Shown piece by piece: positions 54,785 to 64,000 of a stretch of DNA of 64,000 nucleotides. Both the position numbers and the translations under genes were made by a program. The notes under the pieces were generated by a model, which was given only the letters and a program-made list of their open reading frames with translations, had not been told where the DNA came from and ran no database searches. The stretch's first letter is position 1; each line of letters begins with the position of its first letter. This stretch comes from JBBIWA01 sp037439425 (GTDB lineage: Bacteria; Acidobacteriota; Blastocatellia; RBC074), in the NCBI GenBank assembly GCA_037439425.1, contig JBBIWA010000001.1:124001-188000 (forward strand), given 5' to 3'.

Positions 54785-55209
54785 ACTGGCTATGCTTAAA
54801 GTCGCGGGCAGGGTAAACTGATAGCTCCAAGCTGGCCCCCAGTCTATCCTGCCCTTTATAGCGGTTTGCCGTTGAACTCAAGAGGTGCCAGCTGACCTCT
54901 TGATCACCGGGCGAAAATCTTGGCCCTCTGCCTATGCTAACGGCAGACAGGCTCGTGCACGAGCCAGAATTTTGAGCCAATGCCCACTCCTCAGGAAGTG
55001 CTTCTCCATCCGAATGAAACCGCCGTAGGTTACTCTTAACCGGCTTTACAATCCAGATGTCCCCTTGCGGCAAAAGTGCGTGATTACGAGCGCGATTTGT
55101 GCATCGCAAAAATTTGCTGACAATGAGAGGTTGAAGATGATAGAGAATCGGCAGTGCCTCGACCTGGCCTCAGAAAGTATGGTGAGAAACCCTGGCAGAG
55201 GATGACAAG
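54785..55209. other. Intergenic region after rpoD
   Basis: It begins with the rpoD terminator. The rest has no supported gene. The region probably includes the decayed edge of the IS66-like remnant. Confidence 0.45.
54806..54858 (+). terminator. Likely rpoD terminator
   Basis: Arms 54806-54819 (GGGCAGGgTAaACT) and 54841-54854 (AGTcTAtCCTGCCC) pair with two mismatches over 14 bp around a 21-nt loop. TTTAT follows. Confidence 0.6.
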
Positions 55210-55700
55210 ATTCCGAAAATTGATCCCGCCGAAGTAGATTTATTGACCGAGAAAATCGAGCAAAACCAACTGTCCGATCAGGAGAAGAAGGTCATCTCCT
55301 AGCTGTTGCGAACCCTGCTCTCTTTGGTCGGGATGCTGCAAGACAAGAAGGTGGCGCTCCTGCGAAGGTAGATTTTTCTTTACCTCGGAATTTGCGGGAA
55401 ATGATCTTCGGCCGCAGAAGCGAGAAACGGAAAAAGCCGATCCTGAACCCGCGAAGGATGAGGAGAAGAAGGGTGAGGTCGGCGACACTGACGCCGCTAC
55501 CTCCAAACAAAAGTAAGATCTGGCATCGCTGGAAACGATAGAGGAAAGGGCGGTCACAAATCACGAACGCTTGGCGAATCAAGGTAGCGGCGGCAGCAGG
55601 AGGTTAAGAAGCTCGATCATAAGCCGCGCGAGCCTGTCAACGGACGATTGCCGAAAGGACACATCCAGATTGCCAATCATAACCTAGCGGCCTTCGCCGA
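55210..55700 (+). pseudogene. Decayed IS66-type transposase (TnpC) N-terminal region
   Basis: The readable pieces in different frames are IDPAEVDLLTEKIEQNQLSD, then QEKKVISxLLRTLLSLVGML and QDKKVALLRR. A shifted frame reads ETEKADPEPAKDEEKKGEVG. A third reads KPREPVNGRLPKGHIQIANH. The series coiled-coil, basic turn, acidic/proline linker and GH-rich domain is the order of the IS66 TnpC N-terminal half. Several frameshifts and stops are needed, and the catalytic half is not seen. The family call is tentative. Confidence 0.45.
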
Positions 55701-56195
55701 AGGAGAACTTCACCCAGGGCTGCTGTCTGTGGTTGAGTGCGCGGCGCGAGAGGAAGAAGGAAAATTATCAAACTGGCGGTTTGATAACCGATTTTTCTTC
55801 TCGCAAACACTCAAGTGAGGCTCGGTGATCCGGCGGCGGGCCGGTGAACTACGTTTGGGGATTTCGAATTGCGAATTGCGAATTGCGAATTTAAATCCGA
55901 AATCCGAAATCCGAAATCCGACGCCAAAGGCGCGTGTGTGGTACACAGGAGTGATGGGTACAGCTATAGGTATCGCGCCGTGCTGCTTAATTAACTAGGC
56001 CCTGGACCGCTCCAGGCAGCTTCCGCGGTCCGGGGGTCGGGGAGCGTCCTGCTGGCTCCTCAGCGAAGTGGGAAGTTAGCACCGAACCGATTTAGATACT
56101 TCTGGCCCCCCCTGCAGCAGGCGGGTAGGTTGGGTAGATCTAATGCAACGGTTAAGTCAATCTTGCAGGCTCAATAGTGGATTGCTACTGCCAGT
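55701..56195. other. Intergenic region with tandem heptamers
   Basis: No gene is supported. Tandem heptamers at 55866-55920 are described separately. GC-rich short palindromes near 56010-56060 (for example ggaccgctccaggcagcttccgcggtcc) might fold, but I cannot assign an RNA family. Confidence 0.4.
55866..55920. repeat. Two adjacent tandem heptamer arrays
   Basis: GAATTGC is repeated three times plus a partial unit (55866-55891). It is followed directly by AAATCCG repeated four times (55893-55920). Such arrays are typical of slippage-made simple repeats. Confidence 0.85.
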
Positions 56196-56922
56196 TCAAT
56201 CTTCGTCCTCCTCATTATCCTCCTTGTCCTCTTCCTCGTCATAATCCTCATCTTCGTCCTCATTCTCGCCATGAAGCTTTTCAAAGCCACCGATCGGGAC
56301 CAGATAATGGAAACCATCGGGGCCGCAACTTTTAAGCAAGGTATCGTAGATATGTCTGCATCGGGTAGGTGAATCATAAGGCCCTGCGACAAAGAAAGGT
56401 TTGCCATCCTTCCCAAACTCGAACTTGTGGCACAAGCCGCCGCATTGATGTTGCCGAAGATCTGTTTGGCCTTGCGGTAGTCCGGATGTGGGCTAAAGCC
56501 TAACTTACCGGCATAAGCTTCAGCCCCCTCCACTAACTTGCGCGCATAATCGGGAGCGACTGGCTTGAGTGTTTCATTCTCCTCCATCTTCTCCAACATA
56601 TACTCGTACTCGTCCGGAGAGAGGATCTTCAGGAAAGCATTCTCGACTCCCAGGCAAAAGACATCCACCAGAAACACTCCGGTGGCAATATAGTCATCGC
56701 TCAACCTGCGGCTTACGACGACATTGCCTATGCCAGTTTCAAACAATTCGATGGGCGCCAGACACTGGTGGATGGGCGAGTTCATCGCTACAGCCAGTTG
56801 CTTAGGGTCCACAAAGGGATAGGGACAAAACCACTTTCCCTGCGCGCCAGCAGCAGCCGCTTCTTGCGCCGGGCAGCTTTCTTAGCCAGTTTCTTTTGCC
56901 GTTTCCTTGGGTCGAGAGCCAT
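56196..56922 (-). pseudogene. Gene broken by two frameshifts, function unknown
   Basis: A very good ribosome site (GGAGGAGGAGAG) precedes the ATG at 56922, opening MALDPRKRQKKLAKKAARRK. This frame ends early. About 20 codons further, a second frame continues VDPKQLAVAMNSPIHQCLAP, GVFLVDVFCLGVENAFLKIL and so on. Near 56430 a 2-nt shift leads to a third frame CHKFEFGKDGKPFFVAGPYD ... DGFHYLVPIGGFEKLHGENE and an acidic Asp/Glu tail that stops at 56196. Pieced together they give one protein of about 240 residues. I recognise the pattern from uncharacterised proteins of Acidobacteria and Planctomycetes but know no function. Two shifts suggest true decay rather than one sequencing error. Confidence 0.7.
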
Positions 56923-56939
56923 TTCTCTCCTCCTCCAAC

Positions 56940-57040
56940 AATCCTGGGTACGCACGCATCCTTGCGTGCCTGCCTTCGTTAAGCAAGCCATTACCGAAGA
57001 CCAAGCACGCTAGAAGCGTGCGCTCGTGAGGTTTTCATCG
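56940..57040 (-). repeat. Composite REP-type repeat, copy 2
   Basis: Read on the minus strand it has the same order as at 16952: GATGAAAACCTCACGAGCGC, then the ACGCTtctAGCGTGC palindrome, a GGTAATGGCTTGCTTAACGA middle, then GGCACGCAAGGATGCGTGCG and a CCCAGGATT end. It ends about 18 bp before the start of the frameshifted gene, again in its leader. Confidence 0.78.
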
Positions 57041-57082
57041 TTTTTCTGGGCGTCGCGGCGCGACATGAAAGACCCCTCCCAA

Positions 57083-57180
57083 AATCCTGGGCAGGCACGC
57101 CTCTGGCCTGCCGGTCTTCGTCGAGCAAGCCATTACCGCAAACCAGGCACGCTCGCAAGCGTGCGCTATTGGTTTCTACA
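57083..57180 (-). repeat. Composite REP-type repeat, copy 3
   Basis: This unit is tandem with copy 2 and in the same orientation. Its first palindrome is CGCACGCTtgcgAGCGTGC, its middle GGTAATGGCTTGCTCGACGA, its second palindrome is a variant (GGCAGGCCAGAGGCGTGCC), and its end CCCAGGATTTTGGGAGGGG. The two copies are about 140 bp apart. Confidence 0.75.
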
Positions 57181-57593
57181 CATCCTTCAACCTGCAAAGC
57201 AGGTGGGAGAATAAAGCTCTGACCGCTGGCTCCACCAGCTGAAAAATTGGTGAGAAACTTCTGTAGAAACTAATGGCGTCTGCTCCTGGGATGTTCATCA
57301 TCTCTCCCGCGTCGCAGCAGCTACCTGAAGGGTTCCTCTTGCGTACTGCCTCTGCTGCGGGGCTTCTGGGCAAACTGACCGCTACGGCCCGACATCGCAC
57401 TTTTCCATTATCTCAAGGCGCCCTCACATGGCCTGAAGGATTCCTCTGCATGAACCCTGAGGGGCACGCAACGCCACGCAGCAGAGTAAGAGCATCTCTG
57501 CGTTCTTTGTGAGCTTCACGGTTGAGATTCATTGTTTCTCCCGCCTCACATTCTGACCTGCGTGGTTGCTGACGATCTGATTAACGAGACGAT
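57181..57593. other. Intergenic region, no gene
   Basis: An open plus frame (57273-57512) lacks a ribosome site and any family signature and is not called. The segments GAAGGGTTCCTCTTGCGT (57329) and CTGAAGGATTCCTCTGC (57432) are weak repeats. There is nothing else. Confidence 0.4.
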
Positions 57594-60257
57594 TTACGCT
57601 TTAGCCTCCATCCAATTCTTGCCGATGCCAATCTCCACCACTAGCGGAACATCGAGTTTGGCAGCACCCTCCATCGCCGTTTTTATCACCTCGCTTGTGC
57701 AAACAGCTTCTTTCTCCGGCACCTCGAAGACCAGTTCATCGTGCACCTGCAAGATCATCCGCGCGCCCAGATTTTTGCGTTTGAGCGCTTCCTCTACGCG
57801 CAGCATGGCCATCTTGACAATGTCAGAAGCGCTGCTCTGCATCGGCATATTGATCGCCTCGCGTTCGGCGCGCGCCCGCAAGTTGGCGTTCTTGTGATTG
57901 ATGTCAGGGAGGCGACGCAGGCGGCCAAAGATCGAGCGCGCTATGCCGCCTTCCTCGCGCACCCGGTCCGGAAATTCTTCCATAAACTTCCGCACGCCTC
58001 GGTAAGTCTTGTAGTAATCCTCAATCACCTTCTTCGCTTCTGTGCGCGAGATGCCGACTCGCTGCGCCAATCCAAAGGCGCCGATGACGTAGGCGATGGC
58101 GAAGTTGACGATTTTGGCCAGCCGCCGCTTCTCGCGCAGCTCCTCTTCAGTCTGCGCCCCGAAGACCTCTCGCGCCGTGCGCGCATGAATGTCTTCGCCT
58201 TTGCGAAAGGCATCGAGCATCACTTCGTCTTGGGTGATGTGCGCCAGCAAGCGCAGCTCGATCTGCGAATAATCAGCCGACAGCAGCAGGCAGCCATCGG
58301 CGGGAATAAAAGCGCGGCGGATACGGCGGCCCATTTCGGTACGAATCGGTATGTTCTGCAAATTGGGCTCGGTGCTGCTTAATCTTCCCGTCGCCGTCAC
58401 GGTTTGATTGAGCGTCGTGTGAATGCGCCCATCTCTTGGGTTGATCAGCGCAGGGAGAGCATCCACATACGTGCCCTTGAGCTTGGCCAGCTCGCGATAT
58501 TCAATCACCAGTCGCGGCAGCTCGTACTTGCTGGAGAGCTCTTCGAGGATGTCGCGGCTGGTTGAAATTTTACCAGTTGAAGTGCGGCGCGAGACCTCAA
58601 AGTTGAGCTTCTCGAAGATCTCTCCCAACTGGGCCGGCGAGTTAATATTGAATTCCTCGCCCGCCAGTTGATAGATTTTCTTCCTTAGCTTCTCCAGCTC
58701 TTTTTCCATCTCGACCGATAACTCGGCAAGCACCTGCGTATCGACGCGGAAGCCCGCGCGCTCCATCTGAAAGAGTAACGGAACGAGCGGCAATTCGATC
58801 TCGCGATAAACCAGATCCAGCCCTTCCTGTTCGATCTTCGCGGCCAGCACATCAGCCAGTTGCCCAGTCAGATCGGCTGCTTCTGCCGCTCTGTGCGCGA
58901 TAGCTGAAGCCGTCGAGAGGTCGTTAGTGGCTGAGCTTTCAATTCCGAGGTACTCGCGAGCCAGCACCGGCAATTCGTATTTGGTGCGTTCGGGATCGAG
59001 CAGGTAAGCTTGAAGCAGCGTGTCATCAGTAATGTTTTCTAGATTGATGCCTAAATCAGCAACGAGCCACAGTGCGGTTTTGAGATCATGGACCGATTTT
59101 TCAATCAGACCGTTGTCGAAGAGCTCGCTAAGCAACCTGATTGCACCTGCGCGGTCATCACAGGCTTCAAGATCAAAGTAGTCGCCGCTGGCGCGCGCAG
59201 TCGAAAAAGCCACCCCCACCAGTCTGCGCATCCCCCCCTCTCCGGCTGGCGCTCCGGCGAGCGCAAAAGCGAAGCGATCTCGCGCCAGCAGCGAGCTTAC
59301 CAGCTTGCGCAGCTCTTCCTGAGTCGTGAGCCGGCGATATTGCGCGGCTGCCGCCACCGATGCTTCGCCACTTGATTCTACGCGCATAGCCGCATCAGCA
59401 AATTCGCGCGTCAACTGACTGAACTCCAATTCGGAAAAGAGCTCATAGGCCAGCTTGCGATCCGGTTCTTCGTAGACTAAAGCTTTCAGGTCTAACTCGA
59501 CCGGCACTTGCGTATCAATGCGCGCCAGTTCACGCGATTGCCGGATCAGTTCCGCATGATCGCGCAACGATTCACGATAAGTTTTCCGTTTGACCTTCTC
59601 CCAGCCTTTCAGCGCTTCCTCAATCGAGCCGAACTGTGCGAGCAATTGTACGGCGCCTTTTTCACCGATGCCCGGCGCGCCTGGAATCATATCTGAGGCA
59701 TCGCCCATCAAACCGATCCAGTCTACCACCTGAGAGGGGAGTACTCCGAATTTCTCCTTGACGCCGGCTTCATCCAGCCACATCTCTCCACCCTTGTCCA
59801 TTCTGAGAACGACGATGTCAGGATCGCGCACCAGTTGGCAGAGGTCTTTGTCGTTGGAGACGATGACGGCTTGCAGCCCCTTCTTCGCGGCCTTGTTGGC
59901 TAACGTTCCAATGATGTCATCAGCTTCATAACGCGGCATACGCAGCAGCGGCACGCGCAGCGCTTCGCAGACCCGTTCAATATAAGGCAACTGCACGATG
60001 AGGTCTTCAGGCATCTCCGGGCGGTTCGACTTGTATTGCTCATACGCCTCGTGACGGAAGGTCTTCTCCTTGGAATCGAGCACTACGCCGAGGTAGTCCG
60101 GCTCGTGCTGCGTGATCAGCTTGCGCAATGTCATGGCAAACCCGTAGATGGCGTTCGTCGGCAGTCCGCGCGAGGTCGAGAGCCCGCGAATCGCATAGTA
60201 CGAGCGGTAGATATTCGACATCCCGTCAACCAGAAAGAGGCGCTTTTTGTCTGGCAT
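57594..60257 (-). CDS. polA: DNA polymerase I
   Basis: The 887-residue product has an N-terminal 5'-3' exonuclease/flap domain (FLVDGMSNIYRSYYAI, RYEADDIIGTLANKA, VSNDKDLCQLV, GLMGDASDMIPGAPGIG). A 3'-5' exonuclease-like domain (about 300-490) follows. The C-terminal polymerase has motif A SADYSQIELRLLAH, motif B RRLAKIVNFAIAYVIGAFGL and motif C ILQVHDELVFEVP. In the middle domain the Exo I acids (DxE) are missing (FALAGAPAG in their place), so proofreading is probably lost, as in Taq. In motif B the usual Tyr-Gly is Tyr-Val. It stands alone with no close neighbour. Confidence 0.97.
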   Translation of the reverse strand: MPDKKRLFLVDGMSNIYRSYYAIRGLSTSRGLPTNAIYGFAMTLRKLITQHEPDYLGVVLDSKEKTFRHEAYEQYKSNRPEMPEDLIVQLPYIERVCEALRVPLLRMPRYEADDIIGTLANKAAKKGLQAVIVSNDKDLCQLVRDPDIVVLRMDKGGEMWLDEAGVKEKFGVLPSQVVDWIGLMGDASDMIPGAPGIGEKGAVQLLAQFGSIEEALKGWEKVKRKTYRESLRDHAELIRQSRELARIDTQVPVELDLKALVYEEPDRKLAYELFSELEFSQLTREFADAAMRVESSGEASVAAAAQYRRLTTQEELRKLVSSLLARDRFAFALAGAPAGEGGMRRLVGVAFSTARASGDYFDLEACDDRAGAIRLLSELFDNGLIEKSVHDLKTALWLVADLGINLENITDDTLLQAYLLDPERTKYELPVLAREYLGIESSATNDLSTASAIAHRAAEAADLTGQLADVLAAKIEQEGLDLVYREIELPLVPLLFQMERAGFRVDTQVLAELSVEMEKELEKLRKKIYQLAGEEFNINSPAQLGEIFEKLNFEVSRRTSTGKISTSRDILEELSSKYELPRLVIEYRELAKLKGTYVDALPALINPRDGRIHTTLNQTVTATGRLSSTEPNLQNIPIRTEMGRRIRRAFIPADGCLLLSADYSQIELRLLAHITQDEVMLDAFRKGEDIHARTAREVFGAQTEEELREKRRLAKIVNFAIAYVIGAFGLAQRVGISRTEAKKVIEDYYKTYRGVRKFMEEFPDRVREEGGIARSIFGRLRRLPDINHKNANLRARAEREAINMPMQSSASDIVKMAMLRVEEALKRKNLGARMILQVHDELVFEVPEKEAVCTSEVIKTAMEGAAKLDVPLVVEIGIGKNWMEAKA

Positions 60258-60379
60258 AGTACGTTCGATTATCTGTGAGAGGCAGCAATGGGGTCAAGGA
60301 AAGTGAAGACTCAGTATGGGGCATCAAGTGTTAGCTTGTCTTAGCAAGTGGGATTCATTAATACTCGACCTTATCCATT

Positions 60380-63300
60380 TTGGGTCTTAAAAAGAACAAC
60401 AGGTCGCGCAAGCTGAGGACCACTTTTTCAGGGAGGTATTCTCTGCAGCTACTGCCTGTCGAGTTGCTGCCGCAGTGGGCAAGAGTCCTGGCCGTAGCAG
60501 GAACGAGCTCTGGGCATTGTAGATCGCTCTGTTCTGTCAGCCGCAATCGAGCACTGTCTAGCTATCTGTTAGTACTGGCCGCACTGTGCTCACTCTTCAT
60601 TGGCAGCTTCACGGTGCAGGCCCAGGTCAGCAATATCACCAACGGCACGACTCCAGCGGGCATTGCGCCAGGCGCACCCGCCGGATCTTATCCGCTGACC
60701 GAGATCGAGGTCATCAACATCTACAACGGTAATCTCAGCCTGAGATTGCCGTTGTACACAGTCGGAGGACGCGGCTCGGTCACAACCACCCTCGTCTTGA
60801 CAATCCAACAACGCTGGACGGTGGATCATTTCCAATACGAGTTTGATCCGGTGACCTATCACAGCCCTTCAGATAGCTGGTGGTTCTCCAACGCCAATCG
60901 TCTTAACGCGGGCGGCAGAATGCTCATGAGACAGGTCAGTGAAAAATGTTCACAACAGGTGACAGGTGCGTATATGCTGACCCGGCTCACATTTTCTGCT
61001 CCGGACGGCACCGAATATGAATTGCGCGACGTGCTCACTGATGGGGAGAAAAAAGGCAGTGCCTGTGACTTATTACTCCCGAAGTTCAACCGGGGCAAGA
61101 TCTTCAAGACTGCTGACGGCACTTCAGCCACCTTCATTTCAGATGTGGACATCTACGACGCCTCGTCCTATACAGCAGGCACCTGGCCAGTCAGTGGCTA
61201 TCTGATGCTGCGTGATGGGACGCGCTATCGGATCGATGATGGATACATCACCTGGATGCGCGATGCGAATGGCAACAAGATCACTTTCAGTTCGACGACC
61301 GGACAAACGACGATCACCGATCCGCTGAACCGGAGCGTGATGATCGTTTACGACATCAACCACCCGTAGTACGGTCTATGTGACCGGATCAGCTTCAAAG
61401 GTGCGAATGGAGTAGAGCGGCAAATCTATCTCGCTAAACGCAATCTCAGCCAGGTGCTGCGCACGACGCAGCCAGGAGATTCTCCAACGGTCAAGACCTA
61501 CTATGAGCTGTTTCCCGAACTGAATGCTGCTTACGCCCAACCCTACGACCCGCCAGACAAGATTGCGGCCATCTATCTGCCCGATGGGAGAAGCTATCAA
61601 CTCTTCTACAATGTCTACGGCGAAGTGGCGCGCGTCATTCTGCCAACCGGTGGGGCGCTGGAATACGACTGGGATGGGGGCATCGAGGGCGGCTACTCTA
61701 GCGGAGTGACTTGTGGCACTCCGGGTTGCAATTCAGAGATTTATCGCAAGGTCATCGAACGGCGGGTCTATACTGATAGCTCTCTTGGGAGTCTGAGGAG
61801 CAAAACCAGCTACAGCAAGCTCCCTTATACGGATGGCCCAAGTACCGTGACGGTGGAACAGAAAGATGCTGGCGGAAGTGTGCTCACGCGCTCGAAACAC
61901 TATTTCTACACCAATGCAGCTTATCAATTATTGCTCAGTTTCGGAGACCCGTTTTACTATAACTCCTGGAGAGACGGCAAGGAGTATCAAACCGAAGAGA
62001 TCGATCCCGACAGCGGGACAGTGCTGTGCCGGTCGATCAGCGGTTGGGCGCAACGTGCGCCGGTCAGTTGGTGGGTATGGTCGCCTGATCTGGAGCCACC
62101 CAACGATCCACGCCTGACCGAAACGGTAACGACCTTGCTCGATGTCAGCCCGAATCTGGTGACGAAACAGAGCTTCAACTACGACCAATACAACAACCGG
62201 ACGGATGTCTACGAATACGACTACGGCACAGGCTCACCGCCAGCTTATGCCACGCGCCACACGCACACCGATTATCTGACGACCAACCCGGTCAATGGAG
62301 CCAACTACGCGACGGACAACAATATCCATCTGCGGAGCCTGCCGCTGCGTCAGATCATCTATGCGGTCAATCCTACTAGTGGTCAGGAGAGCTGGGCCGC
62401 ACAAACAGAGTACGAGTATGATCGCTATGACACCAGCACCCATCACGCGCCGCTGGTGAACCGCACTAACATTAGCGGACTCGACAGCGCCTTTACGACC
62501 AGTTACACCACGCGGGGCAACGTCACCCAGGTGAGGCGCTGGCTCAATAGTAGTGGCAGTTCAACGGTCACGACCTATGCGCAGTACAACATTGCGGACA
62601 ACGTGGTCAAGGCGATTGACGGGCGCGGCTATGCAACCGACTTCGATTTCAGCGACCGGTACGGGGCGCCGGATGGGGAGGCGCGCGCCAACTCAGCGCC
62701 TGCGGAATTGGGCGGGCAAACGAGTTTCGCTTTCGCCACCAAGGTGACCAATCCGCTCGGCCACGAGGTTTACACCCAGTTCGATTACTACCTTGGTCGC
62801 CCTGTGGATGTGGAAGACCCCAATGGCAGCGTCACCAGCACCCGCTACGGAACGGTCGAGAACGACCCCTACGTTGATCTGCTCGATCGCCCGACACAAC
62901 TCATTCGCGGCTCCAACGCTGGCAATCCGAGCAAGAGTCAGACGACGATCAAATATGACGATGCCAGCCGCCTGATCACCACTACCAGCGACCGCGATAG
63001 CTATCAGGACAACCTGCTGAAGAGTGAAACGCTCTATGATGGGCTGGGGCGCACGACCGAAAAGCGACAATATGAAAGCGGGACAGCTTACATCACGATC
63101 AAGACCGTCTATGATGCGCTGGGCCGCGTCTTTCAGGTCTCCAATCCGTACCGATCAGGAGAGAGTGTTTTCTGGACGACGACGCAGTATGATGCGCTCA
63201 GTCGAGAAGTGTCAGCGACGACTCCGGACAATGCCGCCGTCACGACCGCCTATAGCGGCAACCGCGTGCTGGTGACCGATCAAGCAAGCAGGGCCTGAGC

Positions 63301-64000
63301 GAAACCAATGCGCTCGGACAACTCATCAATGTCTGGGAGATCAGATCAGCAGATAGCGCCACCGTTCCAGTCACCTTCCCCAATCACCCAGAAGTGACGG
63401 CAGGTTATCTGACGAGCTACCAATACGACGCGCTCAATAACCTGACCCAAGTGACACAAGGGAGTCAGACGCGGACATTCATTTATGACTCACTCAGCCG
63501 GTTGACTTCAGCTACTAATCCTGAAAGTGGGACTATCACCTATCAATACGACAACAACGGCAATCTGACCTCAAAGACCGATGGGCGAGGGATTACTACT
63601 ACGATCACGTATGATGCTGTGAATCGTCCGGTGAGCAAGACTTACTCAGATGGGACGCCGAGGATTGATTACTACTACAACAATCAGACGCTGCCCGCAG
63701 GAGCGCCGAGCTTTACACCGACCTTCTCCCGAGGGCGCTTGATTGGAGTGACTTATGGCGGTGGGAGTCAGGGCATTTACTTCAGCTATGATCAACTGGG
63801 CCAGATCACGCTCAAGTATCAGCGGACAGGCACGACCAACTATCAGATTCAGGCCAGTTATAACAAAGCTGGAGCGGTGAGCTCAATGACCTATCCATCG
63901 GGGCGGACGGTCAACTATACTTATGATGGTGGTGGACGCCTGAGCAGCTTCAGCGGGACATTGGGAGATGGGTTGCAGCGGACTTATGCCACGATCACTC
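60380..64000 (+). pseudogene. RHS/YD-repeat protein gene with an amber codon and a frameshift, 3'-truncated by window edge
   Basis: The first frame (from a TTG near 60380; the true start is uncertain) encodes a signal-like segment (LLVLAALCSLFIGSFTVQAQ) and an RHS-type N-terminal region. It meets TAG at 61367-61369. Reading on in the same frame gives YGLCDRISFKGANG without a break to 63298, so this is an in-frame nonsense codon, probably from CAG. YD-like repeats follow: YDALGRVFQVSNPY, YDDASRLITTTSDRDSY. At about 63285 the frame shifts and continues KQGLSETNALGQLINVWEIR, YDSLSRLTSATNPES, YDNNGNLTSKTDGRG to the window end. RHS proteins are large secreted or surface proteins, some of them polymorphic toxins. 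The toxin end, if any, lies outside. Two lesions make this a likely pseudogene. Confidence 0.8.

Noticed and set aside
55866..55920. Possible CRISPR-like repeats
   Set aside because: The units are 7 bp with no spacers, so they are simple tandem repeats.
57273..57512. 79-codon plus-strand ORF in the polA downstream region
   Set aside because: It has no ribosome site, no recognisable domain and repetitive low-quality sequence.

Overview
The window is a bacterial chromosome segment whose gene content fits Acidobacteriota, most likely a Blastocatellia-type lineage. This rests on family content: a large Oar/CarboxypepD_reg TonB-type outer-membrane protein, an exosortase/EpsI pair, Uma2 proteins, many secreted peptidase and TPR proteins, and housekeeping genes scattered among long decayed intergenic stretches. 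No 16S gene is present, so the phylum is an inference.

Layout. 0-3.3 kb: end of carB and a CoA-binding protein. 3.4-7.8 kb: a membrane M23 peptidase, a decayed transposase, and an uncharacterised secreted pair, one of which has ten cysteines in its last 33 residues. 8.4-8.9 kb: two palindromic MITE-like elements, then tRNA-Arg(ACG). 9-14 kb: pdxH, a secreted sialidase-like protein and an M14-type peptidase. 14-16.6 kb: an esterase and the F420 genes cofD-cofE. 17-22.6 kb: REP-type repeats, a TPR protein, the Oar-like receptor and a BON protein. 23-31 kb: a cofactor block (Rieske protein, nadA with a twin operator, tpx, riboswitch-controlled thiC, moaA) mixed with Uma2 genes and a dead toxin-antitoxin pair next to a decayed second copy of the thiC tail. 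30.5-32.1 kb: epsI and exosortase.

33-38 kb: a UPF0210/ACT-domain operon, then an accessory patch with xisH-xisI, remnants of VapC/PIN and AAA genes, a 63-bp exact duplication and a lone BMC-P (EutN/CcmL) shell protein. 38-43.5 kb: a TlpA-like protein, a PD40 propeller, pnp and rpsO. 43.6-54.8 kb: spoVR, a YedY-like molybdoenzyme, mutS2, dnaG and rpoD. Both spoVR and dnaG carry an intein, and each intein keeps only one of its two homing-endonuclease catalytic acids. 55-57 kb: an IS66-like remnant, a doubly frameshifted gene and tandem REP units. 57.6-64 kb: polA and a broken RHS/YD-repeat gene running off the end.

The most notable items are the SpoVR intein, the DnaG intein inside the zinc ribbon, the palindromic elements beside the tRNA, the REP units in gene leaders, the thiC-tail/toxin-antitoxin scar, the nadA operator pair and the orphan microcompartment vertex gene. 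I did not find a complete new multi-gene defence system or a CRISPR array.
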